A stretch of 6,824 nucleotides of DNA from Flavobacteriaceae bacterium (GTDB lineage: Bacteria > Bacteroidota > Bacteroidia > Flavobacteriales > Flavobacteriaceae). Positions 1 to 6,014 of the stretch are shown in pieces. The stretch covers positions 1 through 6,824 of the forward strand of contig JABDQK010000301.1 of assembly GCA_013042255.1 (NCBI GenBank), read 5' to 3'. Position 1 is the first letter of the stretch; every line of letters begins with the position of its first letter. A program made the position numbers and the translations under genes. The notes beneath the pieces are model-generated. The model was not told the origin of the DNA, searched no databases, and was given only the letters and a program-made list of their open reading frames with translations.

Positions 1-2087
1 TGGAACGCTTTCCTATTGTATATGTCAATGAAGCATTTGAAAGGATCACCGGCTATAAAAGGCAGGAAGTATTTGGTAAAAACTGTGATTTTCTGCAGAA
101 TGGTGACAAAAAGCAGCAGGGGATTAAGATCGTTCGTGCTGCATTGAGAAATGGAGAGGCTTGCAAAGTAGTAGTCCGCAATTACAGAAAAGACGGCACC
201 CTCTTCTGGAACGAACTGTCCATTACCCCTGTAAGAAACGATGATGGTGAACTAACTCATTTTATTGCCGTTCAAAATGACATTACTGAGCGTATAAAAC
301 AGGAGTGGTTTAAAGATAGCAAGAATTCAATTCTGGAGATGATCGTTGCACATGAGCCTCTGGAGGACATCGCTTTAAAAATTGTAGAATTATTAGAAAA
401 TAGTTTAGATGACTCCTATGTAGCTATTTTAATGGCTGAGGAAGAAATGCGGAACTTAAAAATCCTTGCTGCCCCCAGACTTCCTTCAGATTTTGTTCAC
501 GCCCTGAATGGTATTGTCATTGATCCAAAATCCTGTTCCTGTGGAATTGCGGCACATTTGAAAAAAGAAATACTGGTGGCCGACATGGCAAAGGAAGATT
601 CCTGGAGGCAACACAAGGCATTTCCTTTTCGAAATGATCTAAAGGCATGCTGGTCATTTCCTATGCTCACGCACAGCCATGAAAATCTGGGTGCCCTATC
701 CGTTTATAGTAAAAAAGTAAAAACCCCCAATTCGGAAGAAAAAAAGCTGATCAATGAGGTGACCCAACTAGCGAGTCTGGCGATTGAACAAAATAATGTA
801 AGAACAGCATTACAGGATAGCCGGGACCAATTGAAGTTCTATGCGCAGGAATTGGAAAAAACGGTGGAAAAACGCACTGCGGATCTCAGTTCGACAGTTA
901 CAAGACTGGAAGCATTAAATACCGATCTGGAAACTCAGATACAAGAGCGTAAAATAGCAGAAGAAAGGGCAAAAACCAGTGAGGCGATCTTTTCGGTTAT
1001 TTCCAAAAACTTTCCAAAAGGCGTAATTATTCTCATCAACAAGGACATGGAAATTGTCTACATCGAAGGTACAGCCTTAACACATATCAGAAAGCAAAAA
1101 AAGCCTTTTGAGAGGATACATATTGACGACCTTGCAAATTTTTCTAAAAAGCGAAAAGCCATAATCAAAGATCATGTGAGAGCCACCCTGGAGGGAACGC
1201 ATTTGAGTTTTGAAATTATCTACAGAAGGAGGAGCTATATGGTAAATTCAACTCCCCTGAGAGACCGGGGTAATGGAATTACACATGCCCTGATGGTATT
1301 CCATGATATTTCTGAGCATAAAAAGGCAGAGCAAAATATCCGTACGGCACTGAAAAAGGAGCAGGAGCTTAACGATTTAAAATCCCGCTTTATTTCAACG
1401 GCTTCGCACGAATTCAGAACACCTTTGAGTGTTATCCTCTCCTCGGCTACGCTAATTGAGAGACAGAATGAAACCGGGAAAGAAGAAGCCCGATTAAAAC
1501 ACACCAACCGCATAAAATCGAATGTCCAGAATTTAGTAGTCATCCTCAATGATTTTCTCTCCCTGGGCAAACTCGAAGAAGGAGCCATTACACCTAATTA
1601 TCAGTGGTTCGACCTGCTTATATTATCAGAAGCTATACTTGCGGAGATGGAGGTCAATAAAAAAGCTGGACAAACCCTGGAAATTATTTCTTCCGCTCCG
1701 GACATTCAGGTCTTCCTCGATCCCAAGCTGATGAGACATATCCTTAACAATTTACTGAGTAATGCCGTAAAGTATTCTTATGAAAACCAGCCTGTCATAC
1801 TTAGAATAGAAAAAGATCAGGAAAGTGTATCCATCGAAATTATTGATCAGGGTATTGGGATTCCTAAGGAAGAACAGCAAAACCTATTTCAGAGGTTTTT
1901 CAGAGCTAAAAACAGTTTGAATATTCACGGTACGGGCCTTGGGTTGCACATTGTTAAACAATATACAGAACTAATGGGGGGTAACATCAGGGTTAAAAGT
2001 GAAGAAGGAGAGGGCAGTACTTTCCGGGTTTCTTTCCCTGTATCGAAGAAAAAGAATAAAGTCCAAAACCTCCCTGATGATGAATAG
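1..2087 (+). CDS. LOV-GAF-PAS hybrid sensor histidine kinase, probable blue-light receptor (5' truncated)
   Basis: The frame is open from base 3 with no start in the window, so the N-terminus is missing; 694 residues are visible (E1 = bases 3-5). The TTG at 144 lies inside the first domain and is not a real start. Domains, in visible numbering: LOV about 1-97 with GKNCDFLQ (C28, codon 84-86), RNY and FWNEL Asn residues (N60, N70) and the AVQNDIT Gln (Q91), which are the flavin contacts of the LOV family; GAF about 110-262; coiled coil about 264-330; PAS about 328-439; HisKA with SHEFRTP, phospho-acceptor H469; HATPase with N-box (NNLLSNAVKYS, N587), G1 DQGIGIP (615-621), F-box FQRFF and G2 GTGLGL (643-648). 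No membrane segment is visible, so it is probably cytosolic. Known for LOV: blue light forms a flavin-cysteine adduct. Inferred: light controls autophosphorylation, with transfer to the REC-CRP regulator 24 bp downstream. The usual Arg of NCRFLQ is Asp here (D29). Confidence 0.93.
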   Translation, partial: ERFPIVYVNEAFERITGYKRQEVFGKNCDFLQNGDKKQQGIKIVRAALRNGEACKVVVRNYRKDGTLFWNELSITPVRNDDGELTHFIAVQNDITERIKQEWFKDSKNSILEMIVAHEPLEDIALKIVELLENSLDDSYVAILMAEEEMRNLKILAAPRLPSDFVHALNGIVIDPKSCSCGIAAHLKKEILVADMAKEDSWRQHKAFPFRNDLKACWSFPMLTHSHENLGALSVYSKKVKTPNSEEKKLINEVTQLASLAIEQNNVRTALQDSRDQLKFYAQELEKTVEKRTADLSSTVTRLEALNTDLETQIQERKIAEERAKTSEAIFSVISKNFPKGVIILINKDMEIVYIEGTALTHIRKQKKPFERIHIDDLANFSKKRKAIIKDHVRATLEGTHLSFEIIYRRRSYMVNSTPLRDRGNGITHALMVFHDISEHKKAEQNIRTALKKEQELNDLKSRFISTASHEFRTPLSVILSSATLIERQNETGKEEARLKHTNRIKSNVQNLVVILNDFLSLGKLEEGAITPNYQWFDLLILSEAILAEMEVNKKAGQTLEIISSAPDIQVFLDPKLMRHILNNLLSNAVKYSYENQPVILRIEKDQESVSIEIIDQGIGIPKEEQQNLFQRFFRAKNSLNIHGTGLGLHIVKQYTELMGGNIRVKSEEGEGSTFRVSFPVSKKKNKVQNLPDDE

Positions 2088-2111
2088 TAAAACCAGAAAA
2101 AAGTTAATTTG

Positions 2112-3182
2112 ATGAGAAAAGTACTGTTAATCGAAGACAACAGGGATGTTCTTGAGAATACTGCCGCCCTTCTCGAGTTTGCAGACTATGTAGTATTCAC
2201 TGCTGACGGTGGGGCCGACGGAATTACCCAAGCCAAAGAAAATATCCCTGACATCATTATTTGTGATATCATGATGCCTGAAGTAGATGGGTATGCCGTA
2301 CTTGAAACTTTGAGCCAGGATGATAAAACGGCAGGTATCCCGTTTATTTTTTTAACGGCAAAAAGTGAGATCACAGATATGAGGATGGGCATGTCCCATG
2401 GGGCTGATGACTATCTCGTCAAACCAGTAAAGGAAAAGGAATTATTGGAGGCAATAGATCTAAGGCTGAGGAAGAACGATTTTTTAAAACAAAAGTTTAC
2501 GAAGAATGCAGTAGGCATTAACACCTTCTTTGAGGGTGTTTCCGAATTTCTTGGGATGGAACTTCTCTCGGCAAACCGGGAGACGCAGACATTAAGCGAC
2601 AAGGAGGAAATATACAGGGAAGGTGAGGCGGCAAATCATTTGTATTTTATTCAAAAAGGAAACGTAAAAACATATCGCGTAACAGAAACTGGCAAAGAGA
2701 TGGTCTCAGGTATCTACGGAAAGGGGGACTTTATAGGGCAACTCTCCATTCTGAACAACCACGGTACTTATATTGAGACGGCCTCGGCTATTGAATACGC
2801 AGAATTACTGAGTATCCCCAAAGAAGATTTTACCAAACTGGTGTACAGCAACAAAGTAGTATCCAGGAAGTTTATAAATCTTATATCAAACGACCTGGAA
2901 CATTTGCAGGAACAATTAGTAGATATGGCTTTCGCTTCCGTAAAACAGCGAGCAGCAAAAGCACTTCTCGAACTTAATGAGAAGGGAATCATCGAAGATA
3001 AAGAACATAGGGGCATCAATATTCCAAGGGAAGATTTTGCGGGAATAATTGGCACAGCTACTGAAACAGCCATACGGGCACTATCTGAATTCAGGGGTAA
3101 AGGCCTGATAGGAATCGGAGAAAAGAAAAAACTGGTTGTACTCGATAAAGAAGGTTTAAAACTTATTGCCGATTTCGGATGA
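2112..3182 (+). CDS. Response regulator: receiver domain fused to CRP/FNR-type DNA-binding protein
   Basis: A 356-residue protein starting at ATG 2112; a TTG one codon earlier is possible but less likely. Residues 1-120 are a receiver domain with the acidic pair E8/D9, phospho-acceptor D52 (ICDIMMPEVDG), T82 and K104 (LVKP). Residues about 145-245 are a cyclic-nucleotide-binding-type beta roll, followed by a long dimerisation helix and a winged helix-turn-helix (about 300-335, GTATETAIRALSEF). The phosphate-binding cassette is degenerate: FIGQLS has Gln where CRP has its ligand Glu, and the ligand Arg is not evident, so cAMP binding is doubtful and phosphorylation is the likelier input. In the recognition helix E318 and R322 match the conserved Glu and Arg of CRP/FNR, while the position of CRP Arg180 is T317, as in FNR-like proteins that read TGAT rather than TGTGA. 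It lies 24 bp after the kinase gene and is probably co-transcribed with it. The REC-CRP architecture recurs in Bacteroidota; its target genes here are unknown. Confidence 0.93.
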   Translation: MRKVLLIEDNRDVLENTAALLEFADYVVFTADGGADGITQAKENIPDIIICDIMMPEVDGYAVLETLSQDDKTAGIPFIFLTAKSEITDMRMGMSHGADDYLVKPVKEKELLEAIDLRLRKNDFLKQKFTKNAVGINTFFEGVSEFLGMELLSANRETQTLSDKEEIYREGEAANHLYFIQKGNVKTYRVTETGKEMVSGIYGKGDFIGQLSILNNHGTYIETASAIEYAELLSIPKEDFTKLVYSNKVVSRKFINLISNDLEHLQEQLVDMAFASVKQRAAKALLELNEKGIIEDKEHRGINIPREDFAGIIGTATETAIRALSEFRGKGLIGIGEKKKLVVLDKEGLKLIADFG

Positions 3183-3277
3183 AATGTGGGGCTCTATTTT
3201 CCGCTAACGCGCCATACCCTCTTACTAATATCATCATTGTATAAAGGCGATTATAATTATTATTTACGTGGTCTCAG

Positions 3278-3293
3278 AATGATATAGATCATT
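3278..3293. promoter_or_regulatory. FNR-like dyad operator upstream of the lipoprotein gene
   Basis: A perfect inverted repeat, AATGAT-ATAG-ATCATT, with 6-bp arms and a 4-bp spacer. The core TGAT-N4-ATCA matches 8 of the 10 fixed bases of the FNR box TTGAT-N4-ATCAA. Its centre lies about 40-42 bp before the start site predicted from the adjoining promoter, which is the class II activator position known for CRP/FNR proteins. The neighbouring REC-CRP regulator is the obvious candidate binder; this is inference. Confidence 0.55.
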
Positions 3294-3322
3294 TACATCT
3301 GCCTAATCATTTCGTTTATTTG
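3292..3322 (+). promoter_or_regulatory. Candidate Bacteroidota-type promoter for the lipoprotein gene
   Basis: TTTA at 3292-3295 (consensus -33 TTTG, one mismatch) is followed after 19 bp by TTTATTTG at 3315-3322 (consensus -7 TAnnTTTG, one mismatch). Transcription would begin near 3326, giving a leader of about 15 nt before the ATG at 3342. The upstream dyad runs straight into the -33 element. The same layout recurs at 3804-3834. Confidence 0.45.
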
Positions 3323-3341
3323 ACGTATAAAATCAGATGTG

Positions 3342-3716
3342 ATGAAAAAGTTTTATACGCTACTCCTTCTTGTATTTCTGGGCTTAAGTAGTTGTGGCCC
3401 GGTTATCGTATCTCATCGAATTGGAAATCCACCCCCTCCCTGGTTTTATCCCAACAGGATAGAACTGGTGAGGTATATCTATTTCCCAGATATCCGCATT
3501 TATTATGATTTGACTGCACGGACATATATCTATCTCGATGGCGGCATATGGGTCAGGCGAAATACCTTACCACCAAGGTATCGCAACTACGATTTGGGAA
3601 GATCGCGGTATGAAAGAATTCGAAATTATCACGATGATGATATAAAACGATACGATGAACAGAACAACGCAAACAGAGGGCGTAGTAATTTGGACAACAG
3701 GAGAAGAAGTAATTAG
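3342..3716 (+). CDS. Small Tyr/Arg-rich putative lipoprotein
   Basis: A 124-residue protein. ATG 3342 is preferred over an in-frame GTG at 3339 because it directly begins the signal peptide (MKK followed by a Leu-rich stretch). The lipobox is L15-S16-S17-C18, followed by Gly, which predicts lipid attachment at C18 and an envelope location. The mature part begins with a Pro-rich stretch (PPPPWFYP). A middle region of about residues 40-85 (YFPDIRIYYDL, YIYLDGGIWVRR, LPPRYRNYDL) resembles a segment I recall from uncharacterised Bacteroidota proteins. The C-terminus, about 35 residues, is low-complexity and rich in Arg, Asn and Asp, so probably disordered. No catalytic motif is visible and the function is unknown. 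It has its own promoter-like region with an FNR-like dyad, suggesting control by a CRP/FNR protein, possibly the upstream regulator; transfer or truncation is not indicated. Confidence 0.82.
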   Translation: MKKFYTLLLLVFLGLSSCGPVIVSHRIGNPPPPWFYPNRIELVRYIYFPDIRIYYDLTARTYIYLDGGIWVRRNTLPPRYRNYDLGRSRYERIRNYHDDDIKRYDEQNNANRGRSNLDNRRRSN

Positions 3717-3790
3717 AATGTGAATACTAAACTCCTGATAAATAGTATGATAATTCGATCATGGTTGGGCTTTCAAAAATATTATTTCAA

Positions 3791-3804
3791 TTGATTTTAA
3801 TCAT
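3791..3804. promoter_or_regulatory. FNR-like dyad operator upstream of the small helical protein gene
   Basis: TTGAT-TTTA-ATCAT matches 9 of the 10 fixed bases of the FNR consensus TTGAT-N4-ATCAA. With the site at 3278-3293 it shares the core TGAT-N4-ATCA and the 8-mer ATCATTTA. It directly precedes a promoter-like element pair in the same register as the first site. Scanning by eye, I found no other TGAT-N4-ATCA in the window. Confidence 0.58.
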
Positions 3805-3815
3805 TTAGAAATGAT
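3800..3815. repeat. Second dyad overlapping the FNR-like box
   Basis: ATCATTT-AG-AAATGAT is an inverted repeat with perfect 7-bp arms and a 2-bp spacer. Its left arm is the right half of the FNR-like box at 3791-3804, so three TGAT/ATCA half-sites alternate in 25 bp. It covers the -33 element. It could let a second dimer bind and repress, or it may be a by-product of AT-rich sequence. Confidence 0.4.
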
Positions 3816-3834
3816 AACGTTTAGATTATTTTAG
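3804..3834 (+). promoter_or_regulatory. Candidate Bacteroidota-type promoter for the small helical protein gene
   Basis: TTTA at 3804-3807 (one mismatch to the -33 TTTG) and TATTTTAG at 3827-3834 (one mismatch to the -7 TAnnTTTG) are separated by 19 bp, the same spacing as in the promoter at 3292-3322. The predicted start lies near 3838, leaving a leader of about 95-100 nt before the ATG at 3936. That leader contains the palindromes at 3878-3896. Confidence 0.42.
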
Positions 3835-3877
3835 TAAAGTTGATTATAAAACAAAGTCGCTTACATACATTTTATTA

Positions 3878-3896
3878 GAAATATATTTCGTCGAAA
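3878..3896. repeat. Overlapping palindromes in the predicted leader
   Basis: GAAATATATTTC (3878-3889) is a perfect 12-bp palindrome. Its right arm also pairs with what follows: TTTCG-T-CGAAA (3886-3896). The three alternating GAAA/TTTC blocks look like an operator or a small RNA hairpin between the predicted transcription start and the gene at 3936. No binder is suggested by the window. Confidence 0.4.
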
Positions 3897-3935
3897 CTGT
3901 TTGAAGTGAACTCTGTTCATGAAAAGCTTTTTACA

Positions 3936-4190
3936 ATGAAAACAATGCAGGAATTGTTGGGCGAAATCATTCTGCTCACCAATCATATCGAAACGGACTT
4001 TCCCGAATTATATAGATTCCTAGATGAGAAGCCGATGACCATCCCTATATCAGAAAAGGATAGTGTAGATAAAGAAACTATGAATGACTATCTCGATAGT
4101 CTGAGACAGTTATTAGAATATCATCTGGAAAGACATCAGAGTGACAAAATGCTAGGAGGTCATTTAAATAATGGATCTTCCATTCTTTAA
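3936..4190 (+). CDS. Small acidic helical protein, uncharacterised
   Basis: An 84-residue protein from ATG 3936. An in-frame GTG at 3906 would add 10 residues and an ATG at 3945 would remove 3; none has a clear Shine-Dalgarno sequence. I prefer 3936 because similar small Bacteroidota proteins that I recall begin just before the 'ELLGEI' helix. There is no signal peptide or membrane segment, so it is probably cytosolic. Visible pattern: an N-terminal amphipathic helix (MQELLGEIILLTNHIE), a motif with FPELYRFLDEKPMTIP (about residues 26-41), then a second helix (DYLDSLRQLLEYHLERH) and a short polar tail. The helix - PELY..L.E.P.TIP - helix layout suggests a conserved family without known function. 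It stands alone between its own regulatory region and the convergent lipid transport operon. Confidence 0.72.
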   Translation: MKTMQELLGEIILLTNHIETDFPELYRFLDEKPMTIPISEKDSVDKETMNDYLDSLRQLLEYHLERHQSDKMLGGHLNNGSSIL

Positions 4191-4195
4191 TGGAA
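4178..4195 (+). terminator. Hairpin across the stop codon, weak terminator candidate
   Basis: TTCCATT-CTTT-AATGGAA has perfect 7-bp arms and a 4-nt loop and includes the stop codon of the small gene (4188-4190). It holds only two G-C pairs and is followed by a mixed T/A stretch rather than a T-run. An alternative overlapping hairpin, ATGGA-TCT-TCCAT (4171-4183), shares its left arm. It lies between two convergent genes, so a bidirectional terminator would make sense, but it is weak by sequence. Confidence 0.28.
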
Positions 4196-4253
4196 TAATG
4201 TCTTATTCTATCATATGCTCTGAGCGCAAAGGAAAACCGGCAAACCCATTCTC

Positions 4254-5228
4254 TTACTCCTTCCTCGCTTTCTCTTTTTCAAGTTTTTTAAAATAACGCC
4301 TGAATAAAAAGTTGTGTTTCAGGGCTTCCATGTTTTCATTGAAACGTGCCGTCCCCTCTTCAATGTTTTGCATGGTATGTTGTAACTGATTGACAAAAAC
4401 AGTGTCGGTAGCCAGATAATTTATTGTTCCTTTTCCTTCGTAAATACGTGTTGAAAGACTGTCTAAAGTGCGGGAAACAGAAGCCATTTTTACACTTGAT
4501 GCTTCTAAATTGGTAAGAATATTTTTCATCTGTTCGCCGGAAATGGAATCGTTGGTCAGGACATCGGCCACACTGTTTTCATATTCTATATTCGCTACAA
4601 TGTCATTGAGCTGTTTAAGCATTATATTGGCCTGAGTGCTTAATTCTTTGAGATTGGCAGAGGTCTGCAATAAGTTATCAGACATTACAGTATCATTTAG
4701 CAATCTTCCAAAGGTTCCTTTGCCATTTTTCAAGGCTTCCGTTACCTGTAATAGGTCGGCCGTTAAAATAGCTGCATTTTCATTGGTTACGTTGAGGGTG
4801 CTCATCATATCTTTAGCACCGATTTTACTGTAAGAGGCAATTTGATCGCCCGATGAGATGGGAGGCCCTTCTTCCCTACCCGGTACTATATTGACGATCA
4901 TACTTCCTACGAGTCCGTCCGAACCTATACTGGCTATGGCGTTCTTTCTAATATGTGGGAGCATTTTTTCCTGTATGATCATATTGACAACAATGGTAGT
5001 GTCATTGGTCATTTCTATGTCTCGTACCGTGCCGATATCAATACCTGAATACCGTACATTATTCCCTTTTTGCAGCCCGTTTACGTTTTTAAAAACTGCA
5101 TTTATTTGGAATGTGCTCCCAAAGAGATTTTGTCTGTTCCCGATTAGATAAGCTGCTGTTACAAGTAGCACTGTACCCAGCACCACTAATAGTCCCAATC
5201 TAATATTCTGTACTGTTGACTTTTCCAT
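4254..5228 (-). CDS. mlaD: MlaD-type MCE-domain lipid-binding protein
   Basis: A 324-residue protein: N-terminal membrane anchor (about 11-30, LGLLVVLGTVLLVTAAYLIG), one MCE domain (about 38-118, with V49-N50-G51-L52, GIDIGTV and SIGSDGLVGSMIVNI), then a tail of about 200 residues. The MCE domain forms the hexameric ring that passes phospholipid between the inner membrane transporter and the envelope. The tail is much longer than in E. coli MlaD (about 180 residues overall) and has a 48-residue repeat; it ends in a basic stretch (FRRYFKKLEKEKARKE). The start lies 3 bp after the MlaF stop, so translation is probably coupled. No MlaC or MlaB gene is in the window. Family assignment is firm; the direction of transport and the exact lipid are not deducible from sequence. 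Confidence 0.93.
   Translation of the reverse strand: MEKSTVQNIRLGLLVVLGTVLLVTAAYLIGNRQNLFGSTFQINAVFKNVNGLQKGNNVRYSGIDIGTVRDIEMTNDTTIVVNMIIQEKMLPHIRKNAIASIGSDGLVGSMIVNIVPGREEGPPISSGDQIASYSKIGAKDMMSTLNVTNENAAILTADLLQVTEALKNGKGTFGRLLNDTVMSDNLLQTSANLKELSTQANIMLKQLNDIVANIEYENSVADVLTNDSISGEQMKNILTNLEASSVKMASVSRTLDSLSTRIYEGKGTINYLATDTVFVNQLQHTMQNIEEGTARFNENMEALKHNFLFRRYFKKLEKEKARKE
4320..4754 (-). repeat. 48-residue repeat in the MlaD tail
   Basis: Three units align with an exact 48-residue period in the protein: D179/D227/D275 and N192/N240/N288, with Leu at 159, 207, 255 and 303. Units 1 and 3 carry GKGT at 169 and 265 and DTV after it; unit 2 is diverged (NSVADVLTNDS). Each unit reads as a short GKGT-type loop followed by two helical stretches. 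This is a protein-level repeat; the DNA is not obviously repeated. Confidence 0.65.
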
Positions 5229-5231
5229 TTC

Positions 5232-6014
5232 CTATTTTTTAAAAAATGCCTGAACATTTGGATCATCCAATTGTGTAAGTTCATTATATGTACCCTCAGC
5301 GTAATTAATACCATCCACGAGCAATATCATGCGTTCAGAAATTACCCTGGCACAATCCACATCATGGGTAATGATAAGTGAAGATGTACCGTATTTCTTT
5401 TGAATACTTCTCATGAGTTCGATGATTTCTTTCGAGGTTATAGGATCAAGTCCACTGGTGGGTTCATCGTAAAAAATAATTTTAGGCCTTAGAATGATGG
5501 CACGCGCAAGGGCCACCCTCCTTTTCATTCCTCCTGATAGTTCGGCGGGCATGAGGTCCATGGTGTGTTCCAACCCCACACTTTCAAGTGCCTCTAAAAC
5601 ATAAGGCGTTGTATCGGTGATTTTTCCCATTTTCTTGCGGTGCCTCCGCATGGGAAATTCCAGGTTTTCCCGCACTGTCATAGAATCGTAAAGGGCACTT
5701 CCCTGAAACAGGAAGCCAATATTTGCGCGCAGGGCATCCAGGGATTCCTGATCTAATGTGCTGATGTCCTCACCCATTACCAGGATGGAACCGGCATCGG
5801 GTGTCATCAACCCTACCAAGCATTTGATCATTACAGATTTGCCTGAGCCGGATTTACCCATGACCACCAGGTTTTCTCCTTCATAAAGCCGCATATTAAA
5901 ACCATTGAGCACATGATTGTCTCCGAAGCGCTTATAAAGGCCCTGAATGTCAATAATAACTTTCTGGTCACTTTGAGACTTTAAATCTGTCTTTATGTCT
6001 TTCTCTTTAATCAT
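5232..6014 (-). CDS. mlaF: MlaF-type ABC transporter ATPase
   Basis: A 260-residue cytosolic ATPase that powers the MlaE permease. Motifs: Walker A GKSGSGKS (53-60), Q-loop Q104 in GFLFQGSALYDSMTV, signature LSGGMKRR (159-166), Walker B IIFYDE (179-184, catalytic E184), D-loop SGLD, and switch H217 (IITHD). The FLFQ.ALYDS.TV segment is characteristic of the MlaF/Ttg2A/TGD3 branch. All catalytic residues are present. Its ATG shares one base with the MlaE stop (TAATG), so translation is coupled. It has about 18 residues before the first conserved strand, slightly longer than typical; no better internal start is evident. It is the middle gene of the permease - ATPase - MCE operon. Confidence 0.95.
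   Translation of the reverse strand: MIKEKDIKTDLKSQSDQKVIIDIQGLYKRFGDNHVLNGFNMRLYEGENLVVMGKSGSGKSVMIKCLVGLMTPDAGSILVMGEDISTLDQESLDALRANIGFLFQGSALYDSMTVRENLEFPMRRHRKKMGKITDTTPYVLEALESVGLEHTMDLMPAELSGGMKRRVALARAIILRPKIIFYDEPTSGLDPITSKEIIELMRSIQKKYGTSSLIITHDVDCARVISERMILLVDGINYAEGTYNELTQLDDPNVQAFFKK

Noticed and set aside
144..146. TTG start for the histidine kinase at 144
   Set aside because: The frame is open upstream to base 3 and encodes the first half of the LOV domain including its reactive cysteine, so the gene starts outside the window.
1235..1588. Minus-strand open frame of 117 codons inside the kinase gene, and similar antisense frames at 1925-2140, 2186-2392, 2411-2602 and 2768-3073
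   Set aside because: They lie opposite strong coding sequence with intact domain motifs, have no recognisable motif of their own and no separate upstream region; they are shadows.
3183..3260. Rho-independent terminator after the REC-CRP gene
   Set aside because: I see no GC-rich stem followed by a T-run; the candidate arms are only 3 bp long.
3747..3762. ATGAT-N6-ATCAT as a third CRP/FNR box
   Set aside because: The half-sites are 2 bp too far apart for the TGA-N6-TCA spacing of CRP/FNR dimers, and no promoter element follows in the register seen at the other two sites.
3919..3939. Six-codon ORF (MKSFLQ) overlapping the ATG at 3936 by 4 bp, a possible leader peptide
   Set aside because: It is very short, lacks a ribosome-binding signal or any attenuator-like structure, and such overlaps arise easily by chance.
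4636..5151. Plus-strand open frames opposite the MlaD gene, and one at 6309-6659 opposite MlaE
   Set aside because: The minus-strand frames carry full family motifs; these are antisense shadows. Their hydrophobic stretches arise from reading the opposite strand.
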